This document shows positions 19,940 through 30,000 of a stretch of 37,432 bases of DNA, piece by piece. The stretch lies in assembly GCF_000143415.4 (NCBI RefSeq), contig NW_003314372.1, positions 123,985 to 161,416 of the forward strand, given 5' to 3'. The DNA comes from Selaginella moellendorffii. Taxonomy: Eukaryota > Streptophyta > Lycopodiopsida > Selaginellales > Selaginellaceae. The translations under genes and the position numbers were made by a program. The notes under the pieces are model-generated. The model did no database searches. It was not told where the DNA came from and worked only from the letters and a program-made list of their open reading frames with translations. How positions within the stretch are numbered: the first letter of the stretch is position 1; each line of letters begins with the position of its first letter.

Positions 19940-20220
19940 CTAAGAGATCTTAAAAATTCTAAGTCAAAGGAGTGTCTTGTAAACTTTTGAGAAGAATATG
20001 AAAATTTATATGGTAATAAATAAATAAATTAAAAATTATTACTAATGAAATATAGAAATAAAATTGTCAAACATGTATGTAAAAACATTTTATGGAAATT
20101 TGAAAATATTTTCTTAATTTTACAAGTTGATGGAAATCTACTAACACATGGTCTATACGCAAATATTGTGAGAAATGCATTTTTATTATGTATCTTATTA
20201 TTGAAGATAATTGTGATGGA
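19940..20220 (+). pseudogene. Fragment of the bulb-lectin-like gene
   Basis: About 20,080-20,215 aligns by eye with 35,405-35,583 of the intact gene downstream. Shared words include TTTGAAAATATTTTCTT/TCTGAAAATATTTTCTT, TTGATGGAAATCT, AAATATTGTGAGAAATGCAT and TTATTGAAGATAATTGTGA, with gaps between them. Weaker similarity may reach back to about 19,940. It covers the part that encodes the mannose-binding motif region, out of frame and with no start, and ends where the PPR fragment begins. Confidence 0.65.
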
Positions 20221-20225
20221 CAAAT

Positions 20226-20778
20226 GCAGGGTTGATCATTATGTTCCAGGGGATTTTATCTTTCTCAGACGAGATCACCACACCAAGGAAGCATTCCAAC
20301 GCGGTATTGGCAACAACAGTCACCACTCCCGCAGCACGAAGGTATTTACTGCCAGAGAAGAGCAACTAAAGGTGATTTCATTGGGCCTCACGCCTTCCAG
20401 CTGCATCGCTCAAAACAACGGCATTGCCTTGGCAAGCTCCCCCGATCAACACAGTCCAAGACACAACGTTCCTCTCGGCCATCCTTTCGAAAACTTTCCA
20501 GCAGCTACGAAGGTTGCTATACGTGCTCATCGTCGACGATCCATCTGGACCCAAGCTGCCAGTTCTTAATTCATCCAGAGAGAGCGCTCCCAGCATCGCG
20601 ACGGAGCTCATGGCGTCCGGGATCACTCCCTCGCGCAGCAGACAGTGGAAGAGATCTAAGATGGCCTGGTGGAAATCTCCCGAGTGGACGTAAGCGCTCA
20701 TGATCGGCAAGCTTGCCTCGAGCAGGCATTGCGCGAGCACTCTGCGAGAGTGGACAACGCTGCCGCATTTTAGATACA
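20226..20778 (-). pseudogene. PPR gene fragment, decayed
   Basis: The minus strand matches residues near the N-terminal half of the PPR protein at 13.3-15.3 kb: MYLKCGSVVHSRRVL, SAYVHSGDFHQAI, LREGVIPDAMSSVAMLGAL and LRSCWKVFERMAERNVVSWTV. Many internal deletions and frame changes are present relative to the source gene (for example the segment between MLGAL and LRSCWK is mostly lost). At the DNA level the left end matches at GTTGATCATTATGTTCCA against GTTGATCATCACGTTCCA in the intact gene. It is a dead partial copy. Confidence 0.8.
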
Positions 20779-20861
20779 TCCACGCCTTAATTTTTAGTAT
20801 CATGGATTGTCCGCTTTTAGGGTGGGCGCTATATTGCAACTAGGTTCGTTTGTAGAGAAGG

Positions 20862-23417
20862 ATGAATCGCAAGGATGTGCCGGAGCTTCGCAATAATGCA
20901 AAGAGGGCAAGCGGGACGAGCTGCAAAGGAAACGTGAAGAAATATATAGGGAGCTCCTGGAGATAAACAGGGAGCTTCTGAAGGAGCCAGCGGAAGCCGT
21001 GGATCAGGACACTATCCAGCCTTTCGCAGAAGCATTCAAGACTAAGTATCGAAGATGCGGTGTAGATAATGTAGGGCTCTTGCATTTTGAGCTTGAAACA
21101 GTGTCTAAGGACTGGTGTAATGGGCATGCCAGGGTAGCTCCTGTTGTGACTCTTGTGCAGTCGAGTGGCTGGGGAAAGTCGAGGACTGCTGTGAGCTTGC
21201 GAATAGGGGTGTGTTTGTGGTTTACTGCTCCTTCGCCTCGGCCTCCGGCTCCGCGTACCCTCCAAGGTCCGCCATTGCCGATTTCTTCTACGACAGCGCT
21301 GTCACCTTGCTCAGCTCGGGGCCATTGCTTGTGTCCCAGAGCAGGTTCATGCTCTTTTGCATGGACTACTTCGAATCGTGTATCGACACAGCCGTGGAGA
21401 TGAAGATGGAGCCGGAAGCATTCCTCCAAGAGGTAATGCTTGGAGACACTTTCTGGAGCACAGTAAAAGAGAAAATAAGGAATCGGAAAGGAGTCCGGGA
21501 GAAGCTGTCCAGCATACTCGAGCCAGGTCTATTGAAGAAGTCTTTCAACGTCTGGGGTGAATGGGAACAGAAAGTAACGCTGGGAAGAGATACTAGAATC
21601 ATGAAGAAACTCCAGGGCTTGCAAAACCCTGAATCTGGTATTCTTAAAGTCTTGTTTGTGATGGACGAAGCCAGATGGTTTGCGCAAAGCCAGGATCCTA
21701 CGGCTTTTGAGGCATTCATCCCTGCGAGAAGAGCAGCCAGAATTCTTCCCAACACAGGTGGTGCTTGTGTTCTCTTCATGGATACCAATGGCAGAAGAAC
21801 CAACTTTGCACCGCCATCCGAAGCTCACCCAAGTCACCGTGTGTATGGGCTTGGGGTTTCCGTTCCTCATCCTCTATACTGTACGTTTGTGGCACACTCA
21901 CCACCACAAACAAGCAGCCTTACCGTCGCTGAACTCAAGGAACCCGGTCGTTTGTTTGCATACGGTAGGCCGTTGTGGAGAGCCCTTTACGAGAAGCTCG
22001 ACGCGGATCGGGTACTAACCATGGCAGTGGATAAGCTCCTTGGTGGTACTGGGAAGCGTGCTAAGCTACAAGAAGGAGAGGTCTCCACCGCAGCTAAGTT
22101 GGCTGTACTTGGCTCCAGGGTGTGCCTGGACATCAACCCCCAGGCCACCATAATCTCTCGCATGGTAGCCAGTCACCTGCTTAGTGTGGTGTCCATATCA
22201 GATGACCGGCATCGTGTTTGGACAGATTGGACGTTTGAGCCTACGGTTGCAGCGGCTGCAGCTCTTGTTTTGCGGACCAAGCCAATGCCGACGACCTCTG
22301 GGTGGAAGATTTGTTTGCAAGAACTAGAGCAGAGCTTGCTACGTGGCTGGATCGATATTGGATATAAAGAGGAGCTTGTGGCACAATTGCTGCTGTTACT
22401 TGCGGTGGACAGACTAGAGAAGCATGTGTTTGACTGCTTCACTCTAGAGGAGTTGTGTGGCAGCCTTTGCGGGAAGACCCTGTCGTCACAGCTTCTGGAC
22501 AAGTGGTGGATCTTCAAGGCTAAGTTTTTATGCTTGCAGTTCAGAAAAGTAGATATTCCAATCGGAGGGTTACCGGCAGAGCATCTGTTTGAACTGGGAA
22601 AGGCAGGGACTGGAATCATCTTGAACGAGGGAACTTTGGGAACAGATTTAGTTCTTGTGGGGTTCAGAGGGAATATCTTCAAAGTGTCCACTATGGTGTT
22701 AATCTTAATCCAGGTAAAACTGAGGAAGACCCTAGGGGACATAAATGTCCTAGCAGCTAAGTGCTCTACGGAGTTTTCGGGGATAGCCCCTGGTTTCCCT
22801 TACGTGACTTTAATCTTAAATGTCGCGGCTGAGGTGGAAAATGGTGAAAGAACCGCTGTTCTCAGCAGGAGCGATGTGAAGAAGAGGATTCTTGATATGA
22901 CTCCAAAGAGTAGATCCATGGCAACTGCGTTAAAGAATGTTTTCCCAGAATGCCAGGAAGTTGCATTGTGGGAGGAAAAACACGGTGCCTTGGAAGGTGA
23001 AGACAAACCGTGCACAGCGGTTACAAGAGCATGGACACAATACTTTTCTGGAAATTCTGATCTTCAGAAAGTTATCGTTGTCGAAGGTACAGGTTGGTGA
23101 ATTTGTATCTCAGCAATAAGTGCATTATATTTTGTTGTACAGGTCTGAAGGCATTCTCGGATGCAAAAGAAGTTGAATGCATAGTCAAGCATTCGCTGAG
23201 TTCCACTAAAGGAATGAGGAGGCTTGAGCAGCAGAGTCAGAAGAGTTTGGCGGAGCGGATGTTCAGCCACTTGGGAAAAACTAAGCTTCCGTTGCAAAAG
23301 TGAGTGCTTTTATTGCTAGTTTTTGTGGATTAAAAGTTTTATTTATATTACAGATCTAACAAGGAAGCACAAAAGGAAGCAAAGAAGGGAACATGTGAAA
23401 ATGTAAGGATGGTTTAA
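20862..23417 (+). pseudogene. P-loop NTPase, Crinkler/RHS-like, frameshifted three-exon gene
   Basis: This is the better kept copy of an unusual family. Possible start ATG is 20862; a charged, helix-prone stretch follows in another frame from 20,897 (KRDELQRKREEIY), so one frameshift lies near 20,900. A Walker A-like SSGWGKSR sits at about 21,163-21,186. One base is missing near 21,190-21,200 relative to the decayed copy, after which the frame is open for over 620 codons. Walker B is VLFVMDEARWFA (about 21,647-21,682), followed by VLFMDTNG, GRLFAYGRPLWRAL and DINPQATIISRMVASHLL. Exons then run to 23086, 23143-23299 and 23354-23417 (TAA), over 56 and 54 nt GT-AG introns that keep frame. The module resembles NTPases of Crinkler/RHS-type proteins known from fungi, oomycetes and trypanosomes; this family call is from memory. 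Pseudogene or sequence error cannot be separated here. Confidence 0.6.
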
Positions 23418-24394
23418 TGAACAATGTTGAAAGTAAAAGTTTACTCAAAAGAATCATTAGAGGCTCCATTACTTCCATGGTACTCCCATAAATTACTTAC
23501 AAATTCACATCATTCACTCAAGTAAAAAACTGGTGTCCTTCCACAAGCACCCTGTTCTAGTTTATATTGAGAATATGTTCTACACATTTTTATATAAATA
23601 ATTATTTAAAATTAAATTTATTCAAATAAAACTGCACACATATATAGAATATAAAGCTGGAGCATTTACATTTGCAAACTCTAGAGTGATAGGATCCCAT
23701 GACCACAATATGCTCCCATTTGCATTTTACCATGACTTTAATTGAAACTAACAAAGAGCAAACCTTAAGCCACCTTCCTAACCAGCCATAGAATATTCTC
23801 ATAGTTTGTGTCCCTCATGAACCAGCTATAGATGGGAACCTCTAAAAGATAAACAAGCCTCACATAAAGGGAGTCTAAAATAATATGAAAAGATGTGCAA
23901 ATAACAACACTAATGTTATGTTAGACAGCCATAAAAATAAAATTAATATGGCTTTCTTGCATGACAATATAGTTATAGAAATAAGAGAATAAAAATAGAA
24001 TAAATGGCTCAAATCATGTAACAACGTGACTATAGAATTTAATTCTCCTTTTCCTTAAGAATGTTATGTAAACAATGTCTTCACATCATCTTTAATTTCC
24101 CATATAACTTTATCCATAAAATAGCCATTCTACTGAACTAGTAACTCCTAAGTTGTCTTGCAACCTTTGCCAACTTTTAAGTAAGAATATTGGCTAAACT
24201 AGCCTTCTCAACATTAATCTTTGAGACTTAAATGATCCTGAGTGTAAACATATTTAAGGCTTGCTTATATGAAACATTAGATGAATCTTCAAACTAGCTC
24301 TCAAGTCCAAAGCGTAACCAAAATGCCCCACATGCTACAAAATTGTTTAAGGCCCACAATACTATAAAAACATGCCACCTTTTTTTAGAGATTA
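23418..24394. other. AT-rich region without recognised features
   Basis: No credible coding region, tRNA or repeat boundary was found. The minus frame at 23,602-23,802 is Cys/Lys-rich and unrecognised. The stretch is probably decayed transposon sequence, given what flanks it on the right. Confidence 0.5.
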
Positions 24395-24620
24395 ATGTTG
24401 GGGGGGGGGGAGGGGAGGATTATGAGAGGGCTATGGGGGGTTTTTAAATGTATAGTAAGGATAGTAATTTGAAGCATGGTTAACTATAAAAAACATTAAT
24501 TTGGCTCCTGCTAAGCTATATTGCTCCTTGTTTTACATCCAATTTATGTTTAAGCCCAACCTCCATACTACTCTAGGTGGTGGGGCACCCTTCTTGCGTT
24601 AGGCCACCAATGTGCCAAAA
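24395..24620 (+). mobile_element. Decayed LTR fragment related to the 25.8 kb element
   Basis: This resembles the middle of the intact LTRs (26,417-26,635) in the same orientation: a G run, then GGGCTATGGGGGGTTTTTAAA, ATGTATAGTAAGGATAGT, GGCTCCTGCTAAGC, TTGCTCCTTGTTTTACATCC, TTAAGCCCAACCTCCAT and CGTTAGGCCACCAATGTGCC. Many differences are C-to-T and G-to-A changes, as expected for an old methylated copy. Confidence 0.7.
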
Positions 24621-24794
24621 TTATGATAAATACTGTTTAACACCAATTTACATGCAAGAGTTAAATATAAAAAGGTAGTGCTTATAGGGGATATTAAGTG
24701 TGTATTAGACCCTCAATTCGTAGCATAATGGGCTTGGAATTCAACTCTAAATTTAGGTGTGCTACACAAATGGTGATGGTTGAGGATAATCTTA

Positions 24795-25570
24795 AGATTA
24801 ATTTTGTACCTTATTTAGTTTGTTCTTGGTGATGCTGTTCAAATTGAATAATGCTCCAGAAATTTTTTACTAGATGATGGATGAGATTCTTTACAATATG
24901 CCAAAGATGATTGTTAATTTCATTAATGATATCTTGATCCACTAAGAGGGAATATAGGAAGAGCATATCTATGATATTTATAAAGTGTTGGGTTAGTTAT
25001 AAGAAGTTAATTTAAAACTAAAATAGTCAAAATACATGTTTCATTGCCCCAGTAGCATTTCGGTTAGCATCCCTAAACCCCAAATTGCTACTAGATACTT
25101 TTTCTTTGTCATGCAAACATTTTAGTTTATGGACATTGAATGAATTATTATTAGGGCAATATTTTGACCATTTTAGCTTTAAATAAATTTTCCATAGCCA
25201 ATCTAACACTTTAACCATCCTAATCTGAATGCTAAATCTATTTAAGGTTAGCATCCTTGTGCAACAATTTAGTCAATGTCAGCCATACATTGCAATTAGC
25301 AAATGAACTATTCCATAATAAATGAGTGTTTAGCAATTTTTTAGGGTTTTAAGAACTTCATGCATATTTACATGGTTCTTGAATATTGGTAATTATGTTG
25401 CAATCACTTCAATATTAAATTAGAATAACTTGGTTTATTGTATTGTTTGGTGGGCTCTACAATTTTAGATATATAACTTTAAAGTTGTTTATCACCTAGT
25501 GAGTCTAAGGCTGATGCTAATACACTATCTTGAGCTCCTCTCCATTTTTTGCTCTCTTCTTATGTTCCTA
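24795..25570 (+). mobile_element. Decayed Ty3/gypsy reverse transcriptase and RNase H
   Basis: Translating across stops and frame changes gives FKLNNAPEIFY, MMDEILYNMPK, VNFINDILIH and EEHIYDIYKVL near 24,838-24,990. These match the order of gypsy RT motifs (FGL.NAP.TFQ.LM, then VYLDDILI, then EHL..V...L). An RNase H-end motif (KVVYH, then S.ADANTLS) follows near 25,480-25,530. Part of the RT is also present inverted at about 25,160-25,254 (VKVLDWLWKIYLKLKWSKY on the minus strand), so the relic is rearranged. It was cut from its integrase part at 33.1 kb by the younger LTR element. Confidence 0.65.
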
Positions 25571-25833
25571 ACGAGCTTATTGTTCCAATATTAGTAAATT
25601 TTCTGGATGAGAATCTTATATAATTAGTAGTCACTGTACTTAATGTTCAATGTCCATAAGATGTAAAGTTAAATTTACCTTCTTTTGATCAGGTTTATAA
25701 AGCTTAAAAGATTAAGCCTTAGAGTTGAAAGCTTTGTGATAGATTTGAGAATATTGTATCACTTGTTAAAGGTTTGCTATTTTAACATCTACATTCTTAA
25801 TATTGCTTGAGAATGACATTTTTTATTTTGTGA
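25571..25833. other. Rest of the old gypsy relic up to the insertion point
   Basis: AT-rich, stop-filled sequence continuing the RNase H relic in the plus direction. It ends exactly at the GGATT target site of the young LTR element. No separate feature is visible. Confidence 0.45.
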
Positions 25834-25838
25834 GGATT
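25834..25838. repeat. Target-site duplication, left copy (GGATT)
   Basis: GGATT stands directly before the TGTCGCGAAT end of the left LTR, and the identical five bases follow the right LTR at 33,097-33,101. Confidence 0.9.
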
Positions 25839-26416
25839 TGTCGCGAATGTGACTTCGGGTATCGAAAGTTACCTGTCGGCTAGTCCTTACGGACACTCTT
25901 ACCTTACTGCCACGATGGCAGGAGGTCGGTATTGCTGGACCCTTTATTAGTCCCTCTTATTCAAGTGTTAGTAAACTGGACTTTGCATCTGTACTTGGCC
26001 GGATGAGCATAAGGAAGGAATTCCTAAGTGTCTATTTAGCTGAGCATACTTGGCCCGGCTTGTTAGTTCTCTTTTGCTCTGTCTTGCACTGGCTTGACAA
26101 GAACCCTCGCGTATTGAGATTGGTCCCTCAATATTGCTACATGATAGCTTACCGTGTCTGCCAAACACCCTCGCTATCATGCCCTTTGTGTTAGTCTCAA
26201 TTTGTCCCAAATGCTATTTATGGAAAGTGTCCAGATTTGCTCATTTGGCATATCTACGGAATGTAGAGATCGGCCTGAACACAATGGTGTTCGTCCCGTG
26301 TCCAAATTCACAATCTAAGGACATTCCATATTTAGTAAGTTTCGAGATTGTCCCAGAGACTAACTCCTGATACTAAGGGAGGCTTGGGGTGAAAGCCCAA
26401 AGCGTGTGTTCCTCAA

Positions 26417-26438
26417 GGGGGGGGGGGGGGGGGGGGGG
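26417..26438. repeat. Poly-G tract (22 G) in the left LTR
   Basis: Twenty-two G in a row at 26,417-26,438. The right LTR has 11 G at the same place (32,529-32,539), which accounts exactly for the length difference between the LTRs. Confidence 0.9.
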
Positions 26439-26862
26439 CTATGGGGGGTTCCAAATGTATAGTAGGGATAGTGGGTAGGTCGGGCATGGCCGACCAACCT
26501 GAGGCATAGTCTAGCTCCCGCTTGCGTGCCTATCCTTGTTCTGCGTCCGGCTTGGGTCTAAGCCCAAGTTCCATTCCATGCTAGTTGGTGGAGTACCCAT
26601 ACTCTCACGTTAGGCCACCGGTATGCCGAAATAGCGCCAAACTCCGTTTGGCTCCGTTTTGTGTGCTAGTCCTGGCATTGGGATGTTGGTTGCTTCAGGA
26701 CTGTTCCAAGTCGCTCCGGGCTCCTGTCCCTTCGCTCCTTGGGCTATATGCTCGGGAGTTGCTCCGTGGTCCGGTTCCATCACTCCTTGGCGTCACGCTT
26801 AGGAGTTTGGCACCGTTCCTTCGTTCAGTGGCCCAAGGCCCTGAACCTCGGGTTCCTATGGA

Positions 26863-26988
26863 CACGTGGCATGGACACGTGGTATGTGACATGTGGCATC
26901 TGTCACGTGGCACAAAGAGGGTTTAGGTTCCGCTTCGTGGTGTTATCCTATGGTAAATCACCATAGGATAAAGGGTCAAAACCACGTG
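26863..26988 (+). promoter_or_regulatory. G-box cluster in the LTR
   Basis: CACGTG occurs at 26,863-26,868, 26,876-26,881, 26,904-26,909 and 26,983-26,988. The first three are in GACACGTGG, GACACGTGG and GTCACGTGG contexts, which match plant G-box/ABRE sites bound by bZIP and bHLH factors. The same sites are in the right LTR. Regulatory use is inferred. Confidence 0.55.
26944..26970 (+). promoter_or_regulatory. Perfect hairpin near the LTR end
   Basis: TATCCTATGGT and ACCATAGGATA are perfect reverse complements around the loop AAATC, 25 bases before the LTR end. The same hairpin is at 33,045-33,071, and most of it survives in the decayed inverted LTR at about 36,509-36,533. Confidence 0.7.
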
Positions 26989-26996
26989 CGCTACAT

Positions 26997-27010
26997 TTGG
27001 TATCAAAGGA
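26997..27010 (+). other. Primer-binding site, initiator tRNA-Met type
   Basis: TTGGTATCAAAGGA lies one base inside the left LTR. Plant elements primed by initiator tRNA-Met carry TGGTATCAGAG here; this copy differs by one base (A for G). Confidence 0.75.
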
Positions 27011-30000
27011 TGAGTCTCAGCGAGTGCTATTCAATGAGATTGGGCAACTAGTCTCATTGCATACGCAGAGATGAAAACGATGATCTGAGTGGGTACACGT
27101 TTGGGTGCAAAGGCTTCGCAATCGTTCCTTAGGTATGTGAGCTTGCTCTTAGGCTCATAAGATGGATTTGAGTTGTTCCGGTTGCACGAGTTTGCGCTTG
27201 GGCTCGTGAGTGAGGCACATTAGCAACTCAAGGTTACACTTTGAGTTGGCAGGATTAATGTTAGCCTATCGGTGGTTCCATGAGTTGTTCCTTGTACCAT
27301 AGGTTAAAGCAACTTTCCCTGGGTTTGCTATGAGTGGCAAATAGGCTGGTCCATAGCTGTTTAGCACGGCACTAGTGGATCCTTCCTAGGCATGATTATA
27401 ATTGGATCAATCAAGACTGTAGGGAATAGTCTATTGGTTCAAGTAATCATTGCCGTGCTCTCTCATAAACTTTTCTTGGATTGAACTGAAGGCAGTGCGA
27501 AAGCAAGCTTGAGGTTTGGTCAAAGATGAGACCGAAAAGAGAGTCGTCAGGGACGAAGGATCAAATACGTAAATCATTTTCTCTTCTTGGAGAGATGATT
27601 TGCAACGAAGTGTTAACTCATTGCTTGTGTTTACATTATGCAATCAAGAGTCCCTACCTTGATGCATGTTGGAAATGATGGTCTTACAAATGGTGAGTTG
27701 TGGGATGGATAGCGGTGAAACGTTATACCATTTTGTCTAAGCTTGCTATGGAAGACTGGGGTTGCAATGCTCAATTCTTTTCCAGGGAACCTTGCTATTG
27801 CTCCTTGAGTAGCTTGGTGTTGGAATAGTTTTGAGATTGGTCGGAAAGAGAGTGGCATAAGCTTGTCTGTGTTATGAACAAAAGTTAGTGGTGTTGGGTG
27901 TCGTAAATCTCTATTGGTGGAGTGTGGCATTTATGTTGCATTTTGTCGAATCGAGTTGGCATTTGATACTCACATAAACGTTTAAAGTAATGACATAAGC
28001 CTTGCTCATTGCGTTACTCAATTGATGATCAAGTCATTGTGATTTATATCATATCCATGTGATAATGAGCAATGTGTTTACGAAGTTGCTTGGGTAAATG
28101 ATGATCAACCCCAAAGTGGTTGATGGAGAAGCTAGTCTACTTGCACGAAGTAGCATTGTAGTAGCCTTGACTGGATTCTCAATGGTGGTCCATTATGCTA
28201 AGCTTATGTTGGTACCTTGTTTCCTTGAGGGTTTGCCCATAAGGTGTTGGAAAAGGGTTATAGCATTCATTTGTTATAGCTCATCGGTTGATCCATTAGC
28301 ACTTGGAATAAATTATTGAATGGAGAAGGTGTGTAGTTGGGGCATTGACATCACTAGCACTTGTGTTAGTGGAAGTGGCATTGTTATTTCAAGTGATGAG
28401 GAATTTTTCTTGGACCTTGATTTTTCATGTCATTTATCTTGTTAGTGTTTTGGCTTCACATTGGATCTTGAAGGTGATTGAAGAAGAGTGTTAGTGCAAT
28501 GTGGATATCCGAAGATGTGGTCTTAGTGATCAAGCCTTGGATGTTCATTTTGCACTTTGCGGATGACGGTGTTGGATATCGGTTAGATGGGCAAAGATGT
28601 TCGATGCTTAAGCATGTTGTTCGATCATGAGAATTTGTGTTGAGGTGAGCCTATGTGAAGTTGTTGGTAGGAGGAAGTTGGTGAAGTCTTGAAAGTTTGC
28701 AATCCTGGACTGAGAGTCATTCTTTATCTAGGATGGGAAATTTTCCACAAATTTTCTTAGACTTTTCCAATGGCTAATCTATTGATCATTTTGTCCGAAA
28801 ACCATTCCGTTTTCGTAGGCCAGTACAAACTAGTGAAGGGGTTGGAGTTGACTTCGGTTAGCTTAGACCTTGGTAGGTAGTTTGTATGATGCAACCCAAA
28901 AGGGATGCTGACTTTTGGGGCTAAGGCAATTGAGTTGGATAGAGTCTGGAGTTGGTGTAGAAAAGTGGCTGTTGCGCTTTTCTAAGAAAGGTGGCCCTTG
29001 TGCCTGTCTTCTATAGTGTTCTGCTTAGTGGTAGGTTGCACCTTGCATTTCATTAAACTCTATGAGAGTAGTGAGCTCTCACTGATCTTGACTTGGTCTT
29101 GGTGGCCTTGCGCCTTGGCTGAGGATGGTGATGTCCAACTTAGTTGTTTGAGTTTGAGATGTTGGTACCCATACTATAGCTTTGTCTATGAGGAGGTTGT
29201 GTACCAATATAGATCCATCTCATGGTCTTCACTTTAGTTTCAGCTGAGTGTTGATCATGCATAGCTAGCCTCTTCAAAGCATGCTCAGAGCTATTGGCTA
29301 AATGCATTGGTGAGCTTATTGCAGTTGAGTTGGATTCGAGTGGTCATTTAGTTTGTGCTTGTCAATGAACTTTTATCTCATACCGAAGGTATCACGTTCA
29401 TGTTGGACAAGTGTATGACTCGATGACGTGAGTTTAGTGTTTGGGTCTTGTAAAGACAAGTTGAAAGAGTGATTGTTAGTTGCTTTGCGACTAATGATTG
29501 CTTGTAGACTTTGTCAAAAGACTGTTGACACTTGCTTCACTCGATGATGATTTAGCAATGATAGGTTTGCTTTACCGGATGGTGTTGCGGAGGATCGTGT
29601 CGTTAGACTTACATGGTTTTTCCATGTTGACATGTCGACTCTATCTCTGTCGATATCATTTGGTTGCATTTAGTTCGTGGTGTTAGATTTCATTGAGTCT
29701 TGGATGTGGTGACTCACTCCTTGAGGAAGTGTAATCTGTAACTGGGTTTTGCTAAAGGATTGGTCTCGGTTACTAATTAAAGTATCTTCGACCTTGGTTA
29801 GCTTGGTTGCTGGAAAGCTCCGAGTGGTGATTCACTCATGCTTTCTTCTAGCTTTGTTTTGGTGTTGATGGCATTGAAGTGATGCTTTGTCATTGACATT
29901 GTTGATATTGAGATCTGAGTGAAATGAGATATCCTTCCAAGGATTGATATTGAGTTTCATTAGTCTTGATGAATATAGTGTTGATGATTTGGCTATAGCT

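Larger units (their letters stand above)
25839..26995 (+). repeat. Left LTR (1,157 bp)
   Basis: Begins TGTCGCGAATGTGACTTCGG and ends CACGTGCGCTACA. It contains a run of 22 G (26,417-26,438), four CACGTG motifs and a perfect 11 bp hairpin close to its 3' end. Short open frames inside it recur in the right LTR and are not considered genes. Confidence 0.95.

Noticed and set aside
21190-21210. Possible tiny GT-AG intron that would repair the NTPase frame
   Set aside because: It would be only about 16 nt, far below a workable intron size; a one-base loss relative to the other copy is simpler.
26585-26926. Plus and minus frames of 70-113 codons found in both LTRs
   Set aside because: They are non-coding LTR sequence repeated at 32,689-33,067; frames persist only because the LTRs are nearly identical.
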